Below, piece after piece: positions 8,032 through 15,515 of a stretch of DNA of 27,193 nucleotides. The stretch is from Desulfobacterales bacterium (GTDB taxonomy: Bacteria > Desulfobacterota > Desulfobacteria > Desulfobacterales > UBA11574), in assembly GCA_030601485.1 (NCBI GenBank), contig JAUVTO010000005.1:1-27193 (forward strand). Direction: 5' to 3'. Position numbers and translations under genes: made by a program. Numbering within the stretch: the first letter of the stretch is position 1; each line of letters opens with the position of its first letter. The notes under the pieces were generated by a model, which worked only from the letters and a program-made list of their open reading frames with translations, had not been told where the DNA came from and searched no databases.

Positions 8032-8763
8032 TTGTCGAAAAGTAATAATACATACAAGGTGATTAACAGGGATGTGGGCAAAGCTCTGCACCGGTATGAT
8101 ATGATATCCGACGGGGATAGAATTTTAGTGGCACTTTCAGGCGGTAAGGACAGCTTGACACTGATGTGGGTTTTAAGTGAGCGCCTGCCCCGTATCCCCA
8201 TAAATTATAAACTATTTGCCGTGTATATTGATCCGGGATTTGAGAACGGGTATAGTAAATCTTTTTCGGAATATTGTGGAAAAACCGGTTTTGAACTAAG
8301 GGTTGAACATACCGATTATGGCATTTTAGCACATAGCTCCCAGAATAGGGAAAATCCATGCTTTTTATGTTCCCGGTTGCGAAGAAAACGACTTTTTGAA
8401 ATTGCGGATGAGCTTGAATGTAATAAACTGGCCTTCGGTCATAATAAGGATGATATCATCGAAACCCTGTTTTTGAATATATGCTATGCTGGAGAGATAA
8501 GTACTATGGTTCCCTCCCAGTCTTTTTTCCAGGAAAGGTTCACATTAATAAGACCCCTATCCTTTGTTGACGAGGATGTTATAAGACGTTTTGCAAGAGA
8601 AAAGGGTTACCCGATTTTCGTTAATTCATGCCCAACCTCAAAAGTTTCGAAGCGACAGGAGATAAAAACGTTTTTAAAGCAGCTTTACAGAAGCAACAGG
8701 AAAGTAAAGGGGAATATTTTCAAAGCAATGAGTCATGTAAAAAAAGAATATTTGCTCATATGA
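8032..8763 (+). CDS. ttcA: TtcA-type tRNA 2-thiocytidine synthetase
   Basis: About 243 residues from the chosen TTG. PP-loop ATP pyrophosphatase motif SGGKDS near residue 40, then the cysteine pair C110-x2-C113 in PCFLCSRLRR, the motif FGHNKDDIIETLFLN, and a third cysteine C200 (NSCPTSK). Those three cysteines match the [4Fe-4S] ligands of TtcA, which adds sulfur to C32 of some tRNAs. The start is uncertain: no ATG exists between the rpoZ stop and residue 20. The open frame reaches back to ATG 7933 inside rpoZ, but that has no ribosome binding site. AGGGA (8013-8017) is 14 bases ahead of TTG 8032; GTG 8059 is another option. It overlaps folE2 (ATGA at 8760). Confidence 0.85.
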   Translation: MSKSNNTYKVINRDVGKALHRYDMISDGDRILVALSGGKDSLTLMWVLSERLPRIPINYKLFAVYIDPGFENGYSKSFSEYCGKTGFELRVEHTDYGILAHSSQNRENPCFLCSRLRRKRLFEIADELECNKLAFGHNKDDIIETLFLNICYAGEISTMVPSQSFFQERFTLIRPLSFVDEDVIRRFAREKGYPIFVNSCPTSKVSKRQEIKTFLKQLYRSNRKVKGNIFKAMSHVKKEYLLI

Positions 8764-9545
8764 AAGATATTCAGAATCAGCACGATAATCGCAACATACC
8801 TATCGAAAAGGTCGGCATAAAGGATCTTAAATATCCCATAACCGTACTGGACCGGAAAAACAGGATTCAACACACGGTAGCTTCCATATGCATGTATGTT
8901 GATTTGCCCCATGAATACAAGGGGACCCATATGAGCCGATTTGTGGAAATACTACACATGTTCCACCCGGAGGTTGCACTAAAAAAAATTTCCGGAATCC
9001 TTGAGGAGATGAAAAAATATTTAAATGCAGAATCGGCAAATATTGAAGTAACGTTTCCCTATTTTATTAAGAAAGAATCTCCGGTCAGTAAAACTGTGGG
9101 TTTGATGGACTATTCATGCAGTATTTTAGGGTCAAGTAATTCGGAGGGTAAAACCGACATTGAACTCGTCGTTCTTGTTCCCATCTCTTCCGTTTGTCCC
9201 TGTTCGAAGGAGATCAGTGATGTAGGCGCTCATAATCAGCGCGGAAATGTCCGGTTAAGCACACGATTTAAAAAATTTATCTGGATCGAAGATATGATCG
9301 AACTGGTGGAAAAATCCGCTTCATGCGAAGTATATTCCATCCTGAAACGGGCTGATGAGAAGCATGTGACTGAAAAGGGGTATGCGAACCCGAAGTTTGT
9401 GGAGGATATTGTACGGGATATCGCTGCAAAATTGAAAAAGGACAGCAATATCACCTGGTTTTCCGTGAGTGCTGAAAATTTCGAATCAATTCACAACCAC
9501 AGTGCTTATGCCTCTATTACAAACGGGCAACGTCCACGTCTTTAA
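8760..9545 (+). CDS. folE2: GTP cyclohydrolase FolE2 (type IB)
   Basis: 261 residues. The FolE2 (COG1469) core is visible: VPISSVCPCSKEISDVGAHNQRG with C146/C148 and H158, and the C-terminal FESIHNHSAYA with H246 and H248. In the characterised Neisseria enzyme an equivalent Cys, His and His set binds the metal. It turns GTP into 7,8-dihydroneopterin triphosphate, the entry to folate and, in many bacteria, queuosine. The frame is open back to 8628, but ATG 8760 overlaps the ttcA stop and gives the family's normal length. Its TAA (9543-9545) overlaps the dacB stop on the opposite strand. Confidence 0.94.
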   Translation: MKDIQNQHDNRNIPIEKVGIKDLKYPITVLDRKNRIQHTVASICMYVDLPHEYKGTHMSRFVEILHMFHPEVALKKISGILEEMKKYLNAESANIEVTFPYFIKKESPVSKTVGLMDYSCSILGSSNSEGKTDIELVVLVPISSVCPCSKEISDVGAHNQRGNVRLSTRFKKFIWIEDMIELVEKSASCEVYSILKRADEKHVTEKGYANPKFVEDIVRDIAAKLKKDSNITWFSVSAENFESIHNHSAYASITNGQRPRL

Positions 9546-10804
9546 TCCAGGTCATGCAAAAGTATATCCATGATCGGTTTCATCGACTTTCCCGGAGTAT
9601 TTAGCAACACCACAAAACAATACAACTCTCCTTTAGCATTTTCAACATAACCGGCCCTTGTATTGATGCCCTTAAGGGTCCCGGTCTTGTAAAACGCTTT
9701 GCCCCGCCGGCGCATAAGAGAATGGTACGGTTCAAATACTTTAAGGATTTTGTAAAGGTTTTTTGCTGAAATCCGGTTTCTTCGTGATATTCCGGAACCC
9801 TCCACAACGGTGACGTTATCGATCTCGAGATTGTTCTTTGCGTAAGTTAATGCTGCGCGAATACCTTTGTCCAGGGTTCCGGGAGGACCGTAAACCTTTG
9901 CCCCTGCAGCAATAAGCAACTGGTTGGCGATAAAATTATTGGAATATTCAAGAAGCTTTGATAGGACCTGTGTAAATGAGAACCTGGAAAGGTATTTAAA
10001 AATGAGTTTGTCGCATTTTTCAACCCGTCCTATCCGGATTCTTCCGTTTGATTTTATCTCTTTTTTTTTCAGGAAGTATAAAAAAAGATGGCCGGCATAG
10101 AGTGTAATTTCATTTTTTTTGGGGGAAATTATAATCCTTCCCCGGTCCATGGCAGATTCAGTTATTCTTGGCAGTATAAACGGCAAAAGAGGGGTCTGGG
10201 TTTCGGCACTGACATAGGCTCCATTTTTGTCTCGTCTGAAGTTAACCGTGTTAAAATTGACACATAAAGCTCCGTTAGGTGCATCGTAGGGTTCGCAAGA
10301 AGATGCAACTCCGGGAATTAAGACAGGGGCCTTGAAATATGAATCATCCAATATCAGATCGTTAATATTTTTTGATATAGTGTCAAGCCTGGGGGTGAGA
10401 TTGCTAACGATTTCCATCAATGTTTCCGAAATGAGAAGGGGATCACCATATCCTTTTATTTTGAGATTAGAATTTTGATCCTGGTAGAACTCTGTTGCAA
10501 ATCTGTATTCCGGGCCAAGATAATGGAGAGCTACAAGGGCGGTAAAAATTTTCAGGATAGAGGCTGGAACAAGTTGACTATCGGCATTTTTTGAAAAAAC
10601 AATCCGACCTTGCGGGTTTGCAACCAGAATTGCGTCATGATTCCCCACAAGATTTTTTAAATCATGGAGCTGTTGGGCGTAAAGATTTTTTGTCCATAAG
10701 GATTGAAACAAACAAAAAAGAATCAGGAGAAGAAGTATAGAAAATTTGAAAAGGTTACCGGTTTTTTCTGTGAAATGCATGGGCTGATTGTTTTTTGCTA
10801 TCAC
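9542..10804 (-). CDS. dacB: D-alanyl-D-alanine carboxypeptidase/endopeptidase, PBP4 (DacB) family
   Basis: 420 residues. A signal peptide runs to about residue 43 (hydrophobic core FSILLLLILFCLF, cleavage probably after NLYA). The three penicillin-binding motifs of peptidase family S13 follow in order: SILK (S82 to K85), SNN (288-290) and KTG (373-375). It trims or opens peptidoglycan cross-links in the periplasm. The start is GTG with a poor ribosome binding site (GAGAAATCA); an in-frame ATG 8 codons later (PMHFTEKTG) would still leave a full signal peptide. dtd lies 63 bases upstream on the same strand, so both may share a transcript. The stop overlaps folE2 by 4 bases. Confidence 0.92.
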   Translation of the reverse strand: MIAKNNQPMHFTEKTGNLFKFSILLLLILFCLFQSLWTKNLYAQQLHDLKNLVGNHDAILVANPQGRIVFSKNADSQLVPASILKIFTALVALHYLGPEYRFATEFYQDQNSNLKIKGYGDPLLISETLMEIVSNLTPRLDTISKNINDLILDDSYFKAPVLIPGVASSCEPYDAPNGALCVNFNTVNFRRDKNGAYVSAETQTPLLPFILPRITESAMDRGRIIISPKKNEITLYAGHLFLYFLKKKEIKSNGRIRIGRVEKCDKLIFKYLSRFSFTQVLSKLLEYSNNFIANQLLIAAGAKVYGPPGTLDKGIRAALTYAKNNLEIDNVTVVEGSGISRRNRISAKNLYKILKVFEPYHSLMRRRGKAFYKTGTLKGINTRAGYVENAKGELYCFVVLLNTPGKSMKPIMDILLHDLD

Positions 10805-10867
10805 TGATTTCTCATGATATTATAATGTTATTATAAAAAACATAAAGTTTATTATGAGAAATTCGGT

Positions 10868-11308
10868 CTATTTGCTTTCCACAATGAGCGTTACCGGCCC
10901 GTCATTGATCAAAGATACCTCCATCATGGCTCGGAACCGGCCGGTTTTTACAGAAACACCTTTTTCCCGGACCTGATCGATAAATCGTTCATACAGTTTA
11001 ACCGCCTGGTCCTGCCCGGCGGCATGGACAAACGACGGTCGCCGGCCTTTTTTACAGTTGCCCAGCAAGGTAAATTGGGAGACAATCAGCATTTGCCCAC
11101 CGGTTGCGAGTAAAGATCGGTTCAGCTTACTGTTTTCATCTTCAAAGATTCTCAAGTTTACAATTTTGTCCGCAAGGTAATCGGTATCATCGGATTTGTC
11201 TGTTTTTGCAACACCTAAAAATACCAAAAGCCCGCCGGCAATTTCACTGACAACCCTGCCGTCTATGGTTACAGAACTTGACTTTACTCTTTGTACTACT
11301 GCACGCAT
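10868..11308 (-). CDS. dtd: D-aminoacyl-tRNA deacylase
   Basis: 146 residues from the internal ATG; E. coli Dtd has 145. The two active-site motifs are present: SQFTL (in MLIVSQFTLLGNCKKGRRPSF) and the C-terminal NDGPVTL, corresponding to the Gly-cisPro motif. Dtd removes D-amino acids and glycine mischarged on tRNA. The open frame extends 28 codons further up to 11392, but those residues (YEAKRACLKSYFY...) do not belong to the family and MRAVVQRVKSSSV is the standard start. It precedes dacB on the minus strand. Confidence 0.94.
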   Translation of the reverse strand: MRAVVQRVKSSSVTIDGRVVSEIAGGLLVFLGVAKTDKSDDTDYLADKIVNLRIFEDENSKLNRSLLATGGQMLIVSQFTLLGNCKKGRRPSFVHAAGQDQAVKLYERFIDQVREKGVSVKTGRFRAMMEVSLINDGPVTLIVESK

Positions 11309-11693
11309 AATCACATGTTTCGGAACTTCTACAACATACTGTAAATAAAAATAGCTTTTGAGGCATGCTCTTTTTGCCTCATATAACGACATTTTTTTAT
11401 TTATATTAAACTAAACTACAAATGTCCAACGCTTGTTTTAACTATAAATATATGAGGGGTCGGGTAGAGGTTGAATTTAAAAAACTCCCAGCCCCTCAAA
11501 TAAATAGTAATGAATAATAAAACAGTATTATCTTGTTGATATATATGAGATAAAAACAGCTTGAATGTCTTGAATTAATAATGCATACTATTACACAAGG
11601 TTGCACGGTTTAAAAAAGCATCATCCATGAAGCGATTCAACAAAAAAACTTCCCGATTCCTGAACTAAATATATTTCAAAAGGAATGAATCGT
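11309..11693. other. Divergent gap between dtd and the histidine kinase, with a GC-rich hairpin
   Basis: About 385 AT-rich bases hold the control regions of two divergent genes. TGAGGGG (11453-11459) pairs with CCCCTCA (11492-11498); inside, CGGG and CTCCC extend the stem after a mismatch. No T-run follows on either strand, so this is not a clear terminator; it could be a leader structure or an operator. A 31-codon frame (11422-11517) has no ribosome binding site and runs through the hairpin, so it is not called. No convincing -35/-10 pair was found for the kinase. Confidence 0.4.
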
Positions 11694-14129
11694 ATGAAAA
11701 AGATGGCGGGAGAATGGCCGACGGTGGAAAAACATCTTAATATTGTATTAGAAAAAATATCAGAAGGCGTTATAGAAATTACTTCTGATGGAAGAATCAT
11801 TTATGCGAATGCAACGGCTCTTTCCTTTTTTAATATTTCTGAGGAAAAGCTGTTGGGTTCCAATTTAGCCGAACTGTTTGCCGGAGATGACTGTCAAAGG
11901 GTGCTTAGACTTCTGAGTGAAACAGATAAACAACCAATAACCCTGAAAAGCGATTCTTCTCTGAGTCTGAACGAGTATCGGGTTAAGTTAAAAATTCTGT
12001 CTATAAATAATGACGGGCTTACACACCTCATTATTCTTAATGATGTAACAGAGCAAGAACGGACAGAGGAGATGTTGCGGTTACGTGAGCTTGAACTGAA
12101 ATTGTACAACCAGGCAAGCCAGGCGCTTAATTCAAGCCTGAATCTGGATCAGGTCCTCGTCACGGTTCTGGAAGAGGTTCGTCGGTTGATGGATATTGTG
12201 GGGAGCTCTATATGGTTAACTGATGCAGAGACCGGCGATCTGGTATGCCGGCAAGCAACCGGTTCTTACGGAAAAACCTTGCGCGGCTGGCGCCTGGCAA
12301 CTGGTGAAGGCCTGGCCGGCTGGGTGGCCGTCCATGGCGAAAGTTTGATTTCACAAGACACGTATACGGATGAACGTCATTATAAAGAGGTTGACCTCAG
12401 TATAGGACGGGATATGCATTCGGTTCTGACTGTTCCGTTACGGATCAAAGGAGATGTGATCGGGGTGGTTCAGGTGGTGGATATGGAGGCCGGGCGCTTC
12501 AACGAAACAGACCTGACGTTACTGGACACGCTGGCCGGGTCTGCTGCGATTGCTATTGAAAACGCACGCTTGTATGAAAAAGGACAGAAAGAGATTGCCA
12601 TCCGTAAAAAGACTGAAGCGGCGCTCCGCGAGAGTGAGAATAGATATCGTACAGTTCTTGAAGCAAATCCGGATTCTGTTATTGTTTATGACATGGAGGG
12701 GAGGGTAACCTATTTGAACCCAACATTTACAAGGGTTTTTGGGTGGAGCCTGGAAGAACGTTTGGGTAAAAAAATGGACATTTTTGTACCTGAAGAAGAT
12801 TGGCCTAAAACCAAGATAATGATAGAAAAGGTGCTGGCTGGAGAATATGTTTCAGGAATTGAAACCCGCCGATACACTAAAACAGGTGATATTATCCCTG
12901 TCAGCATCAGTGGTGCCATATATAATGATCGCAACGGGAACCCCGCAGGAAGTGTGGTAAATTTACGAGACATCACTGAGCAGAAAAAGTTAGAAGCTCG
13001 GATCCAGCAATCCCAGAAAATGGAGGCAATTGGGACCCTGGCCGGCGGGATAGCCCATGATTATAACAATCTGCTTATGGGTATTATGGGAAACCTATCT
13101 CTCATATCTCTTGATCTTGATTCCAGCCATCCATCCTGGACAAAACTTAATAACATCGAAAAATATGTCCAAAGTGGAGCAGATCTTACCAAACAGCTTC
13201 TAGGATTCGCCAAAGGAGGGAAATACGAGGTCAAACCGGTTGACATTAATGATCTGCTCGAGAAAAGTTCCGAGATGTTCAGGCGAACCAAAAAGGAAAT
13301 CAGAATTCATAGAAAATATCAAAAAGAGATCTGGTCTGTAGAGGTCGACCCCAATCAAATTGAACAGGTATTGTTAAATCTCTATGTTAATGCCGGACAG
13401 GCTATGCCCGGTGGTGGAGACTTATACCTCCAAACAGAAAATGTCACCCTTAATGATAACTATGTCAGACATTTTTCTGCTGAAAGCGGCAATTATGTTA
13501 AGATATCGGTTAAAGATACGGGAGTGGGTATGGATGAAAATACCCTAAAAAGGATATTTGATCCATTTTTTACCACAAAGGACAGGAGCAGGGGAACCGG
13601 ACTTGGTCTTGCTTCTGCTTACGGCATAATTAAGAATCATGGGGGTATTATCAATGTTCACAGTGCAATAGGACAAGGATCCACATTTGACGTTTATTTG
13701 CCTGCGTCATTAAAGAAGGTTGTACAAAAAGAACATTTGAAGCGGGAGGCCTTAAAGGGATCTGAAACGATTCTTCTAATAGATGATGAAGACATTATAA
13801 TTGATATTGGAGGACAGATTCTGGAAAGATTGGGTTATCGGGCATTAATGGCCAGAAGTGGAAAAGAAGCGATTGAGATCTATCGGGCAAATAAAAATAA
13901 AATTAATATCGTCATCCTTGACATGATTATGCCTGGTGTGGGGGGTGGGGAGACCTATGACAGGCTCAAAAAAATAAACCCTGAAATTAAGGTTCTTCTT
14001 TCCAGTGGATACAGCATAAATGGACAGGCATCTGAGATAATGAATCGCGGGTGCAACGGCTTTATTCAGAAACCATTTAATGTGGAACAACTGTCCAGGA
14101 AAATCAGGGAAATCCTTAGCAAGGATTAA
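11694..14129 (+). CDS. Hybrid sensor histidine kinase (PAS-GAF-PAS-HisKA-HATPase-REC)
   Basis: 811 residues (numbering below adds 3, from the upstream ATG 11685). Order: PAS (about 18-125), short coiled linker, GAF (about 150-297), PAS/PAC (about 315-435), HisKA with H458 in GGIAHDYNNLL, HATPase with N box near 565-569 (LYVNAGQAM), DTGVGM and GTGLGL, then a receiver domain (about 693-814) with acidic pair D700/D701, phosphoacceptor D746 and K796. No membrane segment, so it senses a cytoplasmic signal. AAGGA (11680-11684) touches the first ATG but stands 9 bases ahead of ATG 11694, which is therefore chosen. No DNA-binding regulator lies nearby, so it is an orphan; the phosphorelay partner and the ligand are unknown. 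Confidence 0.93.
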   Translation: MKKMAGEWPTVEKHLNIVLEKISEGVIEITSDGRIIYANATALSFFNISEEKLLGSNLAELFAGDDCQRVLRLLSETDKQPITLKSDSSLSLNEYRVKLKILSINNDGLTHLIILNDVTEQERTEEMLRLRELELKLYNQASQALNSSLNLDQVLVTVLEEVRRLMDIVGSSIWLTDAETGDLVCRQATGSYGKTLRGWRLATGEGLAGWVAVHGESLISQDTYTDERHYKEVDLSIGRDMHSVLTVPLRIKGDVIGVVQVVDMEAGRFNETDLTLLDTLAGSAAIAIENARLYEKGQKEIAIRKKTEAALRESENRYRTVLEANPDSVIVYDMEGRVTYLNPTFTRVFGWSLEERLGKKMDIFVPEEDWPKTKIMIEKVLAGEYVSGIETRRYTKTGDIIPVSISGAIYNDRNGNPAGSVVNLRDITEQKKLEARIQQSQKMEAIGTLAGGIAHDYNNLLMGIMGNLSLISLDLDSSHPSWTKLNNIEKYVQSGADLTKQLLGFAKGGKYEVKPVDINDLLEKSSEMFRRTKKEIRIHRKYQKEIWSVEVDPNQIEQVLLNLYVNAGQAMPGGGDLYLQTENVTLNDNYVRHFSAESGNYVKISVKDTGVGMDENTLKRIFDPFFTTKDRSRGTGLGLASAYGIIKNHGGIINVHSAIGQGSTFDVYLPASLKKVVQKEHLKREALKGSETILLIDDEDIIIDIGGQILERLGYRALMARSGKEAIEIYRANKNKINIVILDMIMPGVGGGETYDRLKKINPEIKVLLSSGYSINGQASEIMNRGCNGFIQKPFNVEQLSRKIREILSKD

Positions 14130-14265
14130 TTGTTATTTGACGAAGGAAAAGAATATAATTTGACGTCTCGGAAATTTTTAAACCTCTTATAAATATAGAT
14201 AAGTTATTTGCCATAGTCACTTGCCGAGGTATTGGATTGTGAGCCAAGCGAACTAAGGTGTATTC

Positions 14266-14294
14266 TTGACAAGGACCCGAGACAAAAGTATTCT
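14266..14294 (+). promoter_or_regulatory. Sigma-70 promoter for algH
   Basis: TTGACA (14266-14271), 17-base spacer, TATTCT (14289-14294). It points at algH and would start transcription near 14301, about 40 bases before the chosen start codon. The 211-base gap after the kinase otherwise shows no gene. Confidence 0.6.
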
Positions 14295-14340
14295 TAAATA
14301 GACTTTGTTACACAATAGAAAAAATTTCATGGAGCAAAAT

Positions 14341-14910
14341 ATGGAGAATAGTTCCCCGGTTTCTTTTAAAGGACAGTTTTTAATGGCCATGCCGTTAATG
14401 GTTGATCAAAATTTTTATCAAACAGTTACGTGTATTTGCGAATATACTCCGGCAGGGGCTGTGGGAGTTGTTATAAACAGGGTTCATCCTTCACTGTCCG
14501 GCAAGGACATTTTTAATGAACTCAAAATAGAGTCTACTTCCGGCGCAGAATCGATTCCAATCCATATTGGCGGACCGGTTCATATGGGTGAAATATTTGT
14601 TCTCCATAGACCTCCATTTGGCTGGGAAGGTTGTTTTATGATTACTTCTGCTCTGGCAATGAGCAACACCAGAGATATCTTAGAAGCGGTTGCAATGGGT
14701 AGAGGGCCGAAATCTTTTATTATTGCCTTAGGATGTGCAGGCTGGGGTCCGGGACAGTTGGAATCAGAAATAAAGCAAAATGCCTGGCTGACATCTCCTG
14801 TTTTTGAAGAAATTATATTTGATTTGCCGATTGAAACAAGATGGGAGGAGGCTATGAGAAAGGTGGGGGTAGATCCAGCCATGCTTTTAGCTACATCAGG
14901 GCATGCATAG
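14341..14910 (+). CDS. YqgE/AlgH family protein (DUF179)
   Basis: 189 residues; E. coli YqgE has 187. Family marks: FKGQFLMAMPLMVDQNFYQTVTCICEY at the start, GAVGVVINR, the IHIGGPV block, and LGCAGWGPGQLESEIKQNAWL near the end. Cytoplasmic; the molecular role of the family is unsettled (AlgH was linked to alginate control in Pseudomonas). The frame begins at a TTG at 14305 and has another ATG at 14329, but GGAG (14331-14334) is 6 bases ahead of ATG 14341, which also gives the family length. It has its own promoter (14266-14294). Confidence 0.9.
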   Translation: MENSSPVSFKGQFLMAMPLMVDQNFYQTVTCICEYTPAGAVGVVINRVHPSLSGKDIFNELKIESTSGAESIPIHIGGPVHMGEIFVLHRPPFGWEGCFMITSALAMSNTRDILEAVAMGRGPKSFIIALGCAGWGPGQLESEIKQNAWLTSPVFEEIIFDLPIETRWEEAMRKVGVDPAMLLATSGHA

Positions 14911-14966
14911 ATAGCTCAATTTTTTTATCGTCAACATTTTTTATAACGCATCATTCCTCTCTGTCT

Positions 14967-15071
14967 TCAGTTTCGAGCCTTTAGTATATTCTCTGCTGTT
15001 ATCGTCTTCTTTTTTATTTCATATAATTCACAAGTCTGATTTGTCGTGTTTTTTAATTTGTTTGATATTTT
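14967..15071 (-). pseudogene. Startless open frame reading like a gene remnant or non-AUG small gene
   Basis: Read on the minus strand, 34 codons are open from 15071 to a TGA at 14967-14969. The translation contains TCELYEIKKKTITAENILKA, which has a protein-like composition unlike the surrounding AT-rich DNA. A TAA (15072-15074) closes the frame upstream, directly at a run of six A, and no ATG, GTG or TTG lies in frame. Either this is the end of a decayed or frameshifted gene, or it starts at a rare codon (ATA at 15068). It follows the cysteine-rich gene (15135-15278) on the same strand, so the two could once have been an operon. No family is recognised. Confidence 0.3.
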
Positions 15072-15134
15072 TTATGAAAAAGTCGGACTGACGGCGACAG
15101 GGTGGCTTTACTTAAATTAGCAAAACCATCTATT

Positions 15135-15278
15135 CTATTTTTGTTTTGCTTTGTTTTTTGTTTTCTTTTTTTTAAGACAGACTTTGTCTTTTTTTACGAA
15201 TGCACAGAGTTTTGGATTATAATATTCTTTGCAATTTAAGGGATTATACAGCGGACACTCAGGATGTTTTTCTGACAT
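15135..15278 (-). CDS. Small cysteine-rich, lysine-tailed protein (47 residues)
   Basis: An ATG at 15278 opens 47 codons to a TAG at 15135-15137. The protein begins MSEKHPECPLYNPLNC and has four cysteines at 8, 16, 25 and 34 (spacing C-x7-C-x8-C-x8-C), including PKLCAFVKKDKVC, then a tail of mostly Lys. The regular Cys spacing argues for a metal-binding or redox mini-domain. AAGGA lies 11 bases upstream, and an extended -10 promoter (15355-15383) points at it. It stands alone on the minus strand in a gap of about 600 bases between algH and the dynamin-like gene. No named family is recognised; a zinc or iron-sulfur knuckle binding nucleic acid through the basic tail is a guess. Confidence 0.7.
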   Translation of the reverse strand: MSEKHPECPLYNPLNCKEYYNPKLCAFVKKDKVCLKKKKTKNKAKQK

Positions 15279-15354
15279 AGACTAATTTTTCCTTCATTGT
15301 TTATTTTTTATCCTAAAAATAGACCGTTTTTTTACGCCCTTTAGGAATAATTAA

Positions 15355-15383
15355 CCTATAGCATGAAATCTTAAATTTTACAA
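15355..15383 (-). promoter_or_regulatory. Extended -10 promoter for the small cysteine-rich gene
   Basis: On the minus strand: TTGTAA (15383-15378), 17 bases, then TATAGG (15360-15355) preceded by TGC, the extended -10 form. Transcription would begin near 15348, about 70 bases before the ATG at 15278. Confidence 0.45.
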
Positions 15384-15411
15384 GTTACTAAAAAGTTAAA
15401 AACAAATCGCT

Positions 15412-15440
15412 TTGACAATTAATTTAATACATTGTAATAA
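15412..15440 (+). promoter_or_regulatory. Sigma-70 promoter for the dynamin-like gene
   Basis: TTGACA (15412-15417), 17-base spacer, TAATAA (15435-15440), about 75 bases ahead of the ATG at 15516. It is back to back with the minus-strand promoter at 15355-15383. Confidence 0.5.
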
Positions 15441-15515
15441 ACAGCGCCAACGTCAGAACTGTTTTTTTTATTCATTGTTGCAACTGTTTTATCAAAATAT
15501 AAAGTTACACTTAAA

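Noticed and set aside
11422..11517. 31-codon plus-strand frame in the kinase upstream gap
   Set aside because: No ribosome binding site, no recognisable composition, and it runs through the hairpin.
15073..15105. AAAAAGTCGGACTGACGGCGACAGGG region considered as riboswitch or further repeat copy
   Set aside because: It does not match a known aptamer core by eye, and only AAAAAGTC is shared with the repeat family.
15174..15195. AAGACA/TGTCTT stem followed by a T-run, resembling a terminator on the plus strand
   Set aside because: It lies within the coding region of the minus-strand cysteine-rich gene and is far from the algH stop; the T-run reflects its lysine codons.
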